A stretch of DNA of 64,000 nt. It comes from Corella eumyota (Eukaryota > Chordata > Ascidiacea > Phlebobranchia > Corellidae). The DNA is taken from assembly GCA_963082875.1 (NCBI GenBank), contig OY720101.1, forward strand, positions 5,332,001 to 5,396,000, read 5' to 3'. Position numbers and translations under genes: made by a program. Each line of letters opens with the position of its first letter. Position 1 is the stretch's first letter. Below the pieces are notes generated by a model. It had not been told where the DNA came from, made no database searches, and saw nothing but the letters and a program-made list of their open reading frames with translations. Below, in pieces: positions 62,395-64,000 of the stretch.

Positions 62395-63658
62395 CTAATA
62401 GGGAATAAGAAATGGTGGAATTTCTGATATTTCTTGCTGCATTGCCAAATTCCAAAACTGAGGACAATCTGTTTCTATTATTTCGCCCTCCGCGTTTATC
62501 ATGTTTAATCGATACTCAAGAGCAGAAATTAAATTTTTGTAAACTTTTGCGCCTAAAAATATGGTTAGATTAACAATAAATATTTACACTTAAAGTTTCC
62601 ATCAATATAATTCTAAAAAACGCACAATATTTTACCTAAATATTTACTGATAGCGCCATACTTAAAAGCAGTACGACATTGGGGATCAAACCTGTGCTTT
62701 TATATGTATAATATCCATTCTTTAACTTGTGAATGTAATTACTGATATTTTAACTAAAATACTTTTCTTGCTTTTGATTCCTTTTCCCGACCAACCAAGT
62801 TTAAGTTGAATTGACAAAGCAGCAGCAGTTATTGAAGGTAATATCGTTGCAATCGTTTGCTTGACATGGTCAGCCATATCAAGTTGAGATAATACAACCT
62901 AGGAAAAAGGCCACATTTTAAATAAAAAAATAGATGATCTACAGCATGAATTTAAAAACGATTAATAGTATCAGATATTAATTACTGATGAAATATAATA
63001 AAAATGCGTTTAAATCGTGTATTTTCACCTGCATTATTTGAATCACAACAAGTAAGATTGTTATGCACAAATCAGCGGCTTTAAAGACTCGAAATTTTTT
63101 TCTCCAGAATTCATATTTTGCGGTATATTTCTCAAGCAACGAATTGTACAACTTCTCTTTTTCGATAGTGTTAATATCAATGACCTATATAATTAAACAA
63201 AAACATATAACCAACATTGGTTAAAATGTAAATCAACCTTTTATTGATATACCCAAAGATTTTTTACCCTAACTTCTCTTTTAAAAAAATCGTGGCATTT
63301 CTTTTTGACATTTTTTGACTTTTTTGTTTTCTTTTCAAAATCTTCTTCGGTCAAAGTTAAATCTTTAATATTTGTATTAAATTGTGGTTGATCTAAATAC
63401 AATAAAAGTGATAAAAGCCTTAGAAAAAATTCGAATTTACATTTCCAAAAAATTTTTATTTTGATACTTTATTATTCTACTTATAGCTGTAAACTCTTAC
63501 CCGTTTTATTACTTGTATTCGGTATAGATGATATGCCGTTTATCAAAGGATCTAACAAAAAATAAATAAAATTAATAGGCCTATCTATAAGCTACTCAAC
63601 TTATGAAATATAAATGTTTTATTTAAATTTATTAATATTACTTACGTCTTTCATCCAT
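62395..63658 (-). CDS. SLATT-like two-transmembrane protein 3
   Basis: Predicted 212 residues in six minus-strand exons: 63646-63658, 63501-63551, 63268-63392, 63029-63184, 62763-62898, 62395-62552. The start used is MDER, the upstream of two adjacent ATGs; the second is out of frame. Exon 3 encodes a lysine-rich stretch (K-K-T-K-K-S-K-N-V-K-K-K). VIDINTIEKEKLYN and EFWRKKFRVFK lead to a first membrane segment (C-I-T-I-L-L-V-V-I) and, after an intron, a second (T-I-A-T-I-L-P-S-I-T-A-A-A). Y-K-N-L-I-S-A-L-E-Y-R-L-N follows, and the tail ends IPPFLIPY before TAG. The last two exons are exactly the same lengths (136 and 158 nt) as in paralog 2, showing a tandem duplication. Confidence 0.8.
62640..62700 (-). 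repeat. B-box-like motif in SLATT-like 3 intron
   Basis: The minus strand reads AGGTTTGATCCCCAATG, resembling a tRNA B box, inside the intron between exons 5 and 6. Together with the motif near 54,740 it hints at scattered tRNA-derived elements. Weak on its own. Confidence 0.25.
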
Positions 63659-64000
63659 TTTGTACTTTATATTTCTCTATGCAAAACAGCACTTATTTCT
63701 TTCTGTAGGCAAAGCGGCACTTTGGCCTATGTAGAGCATTGCCAACTAACTTTAACTAAGCATAAACACGTCTAGAAAAACGCTGTCTTGGAAAAAATCT
63801 TTTTTTACAAAACATGAAAGATTTATTTATTCAAACAGTATCGTGACCACCTTTTGAGCGCGTAATGATTATTAATTACTAAAAAGTAATTATTTGACTA
63901 ATTTTTAATTAACGTGATATATATTGACTTATGTTTTACTTTTACAGCATTAAAACTAACTAAATTTAAATTAATCATCACGAAATTATGCACGTACTTT
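63659..64000. other. 5' flank of SLATT-like 3
   Basis: Upstream region expected to contain the promoter. A slightly GC-richer patch around 63,680-63,780 precedes a strongly AT-rich end. No further CEP290 exon was found here. Confidence 0.4.

Overview
The window is AT-rich animal nuclear DNA with many short, phase-conserved introns. Gene content (BTB-BACK-Kelch proteins, a CEP290 C-terminal half, selenocysteine lyase, a KIDINS220/NKPD1-type KAP NTPase) points to a metazoan. Intron sizes, paralog-rich content and possible trans-splice acceptors make a tunicate such as Ciona my best guess; the sequence alone does not prove this.

Region 1 (1-35,320, + strand) is a head-to-tail array of ten Kelch-like (KLHL) units, called A to J here, with starts 3.7-4.2 kb apart. 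Each full unit has 12 coding exons at the same positions and phases, encoding about 539-543 residues: BTB (exons 1-3), BACK (exons 4-6) and a six-bladed Kelch propeller (exons 7-12). A is only a 3' tail. C, F, G, I and J read open. D and H each lack one GT donor. B and E are pseudogenes. About 8 kb (B 3' half, C, D 5' part) is repeated nearly unchanged about 23.6 kb downstream (H 3' half, I, J 5' part). Each spacer holds a conserved leader exon with an acceptor but no evident upstream donor.

Region 2 (35,321-40,684) has no recognisable gene but contains four or five diverged copies of a ~300 bp tandem repeat carrying TGACGTCA-like palindromes.

Region 3 (40,685-49,427) holds a 13-exon KAP P-loop NTPase (+), a 7-exon selenocysteine lyase (-) and, divergent from it, the first of three small two-transmembrane proteins resembling SLATT/DUF4231 (+).

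Region 4 (50,588-63,658, - strand) holds 31 exons encoding the C-terminal ~1,477 residues of CEP290, then two more SLATT-like paralogs directly upstream, where the CEP290 N-terminal half would be expected. KLHL proteins are expected to act as CUL3 substrate receptors, SCLY in selenium recycling and CEP290 at the ciliary transition zone. The KAP and SLATT-like proteins are membrane proteins of unknown role here; their bacterial relatives are linked to conflict and defence systems, which makes this neighbourhood, together with the churning KLHL array, the most interesting lead.
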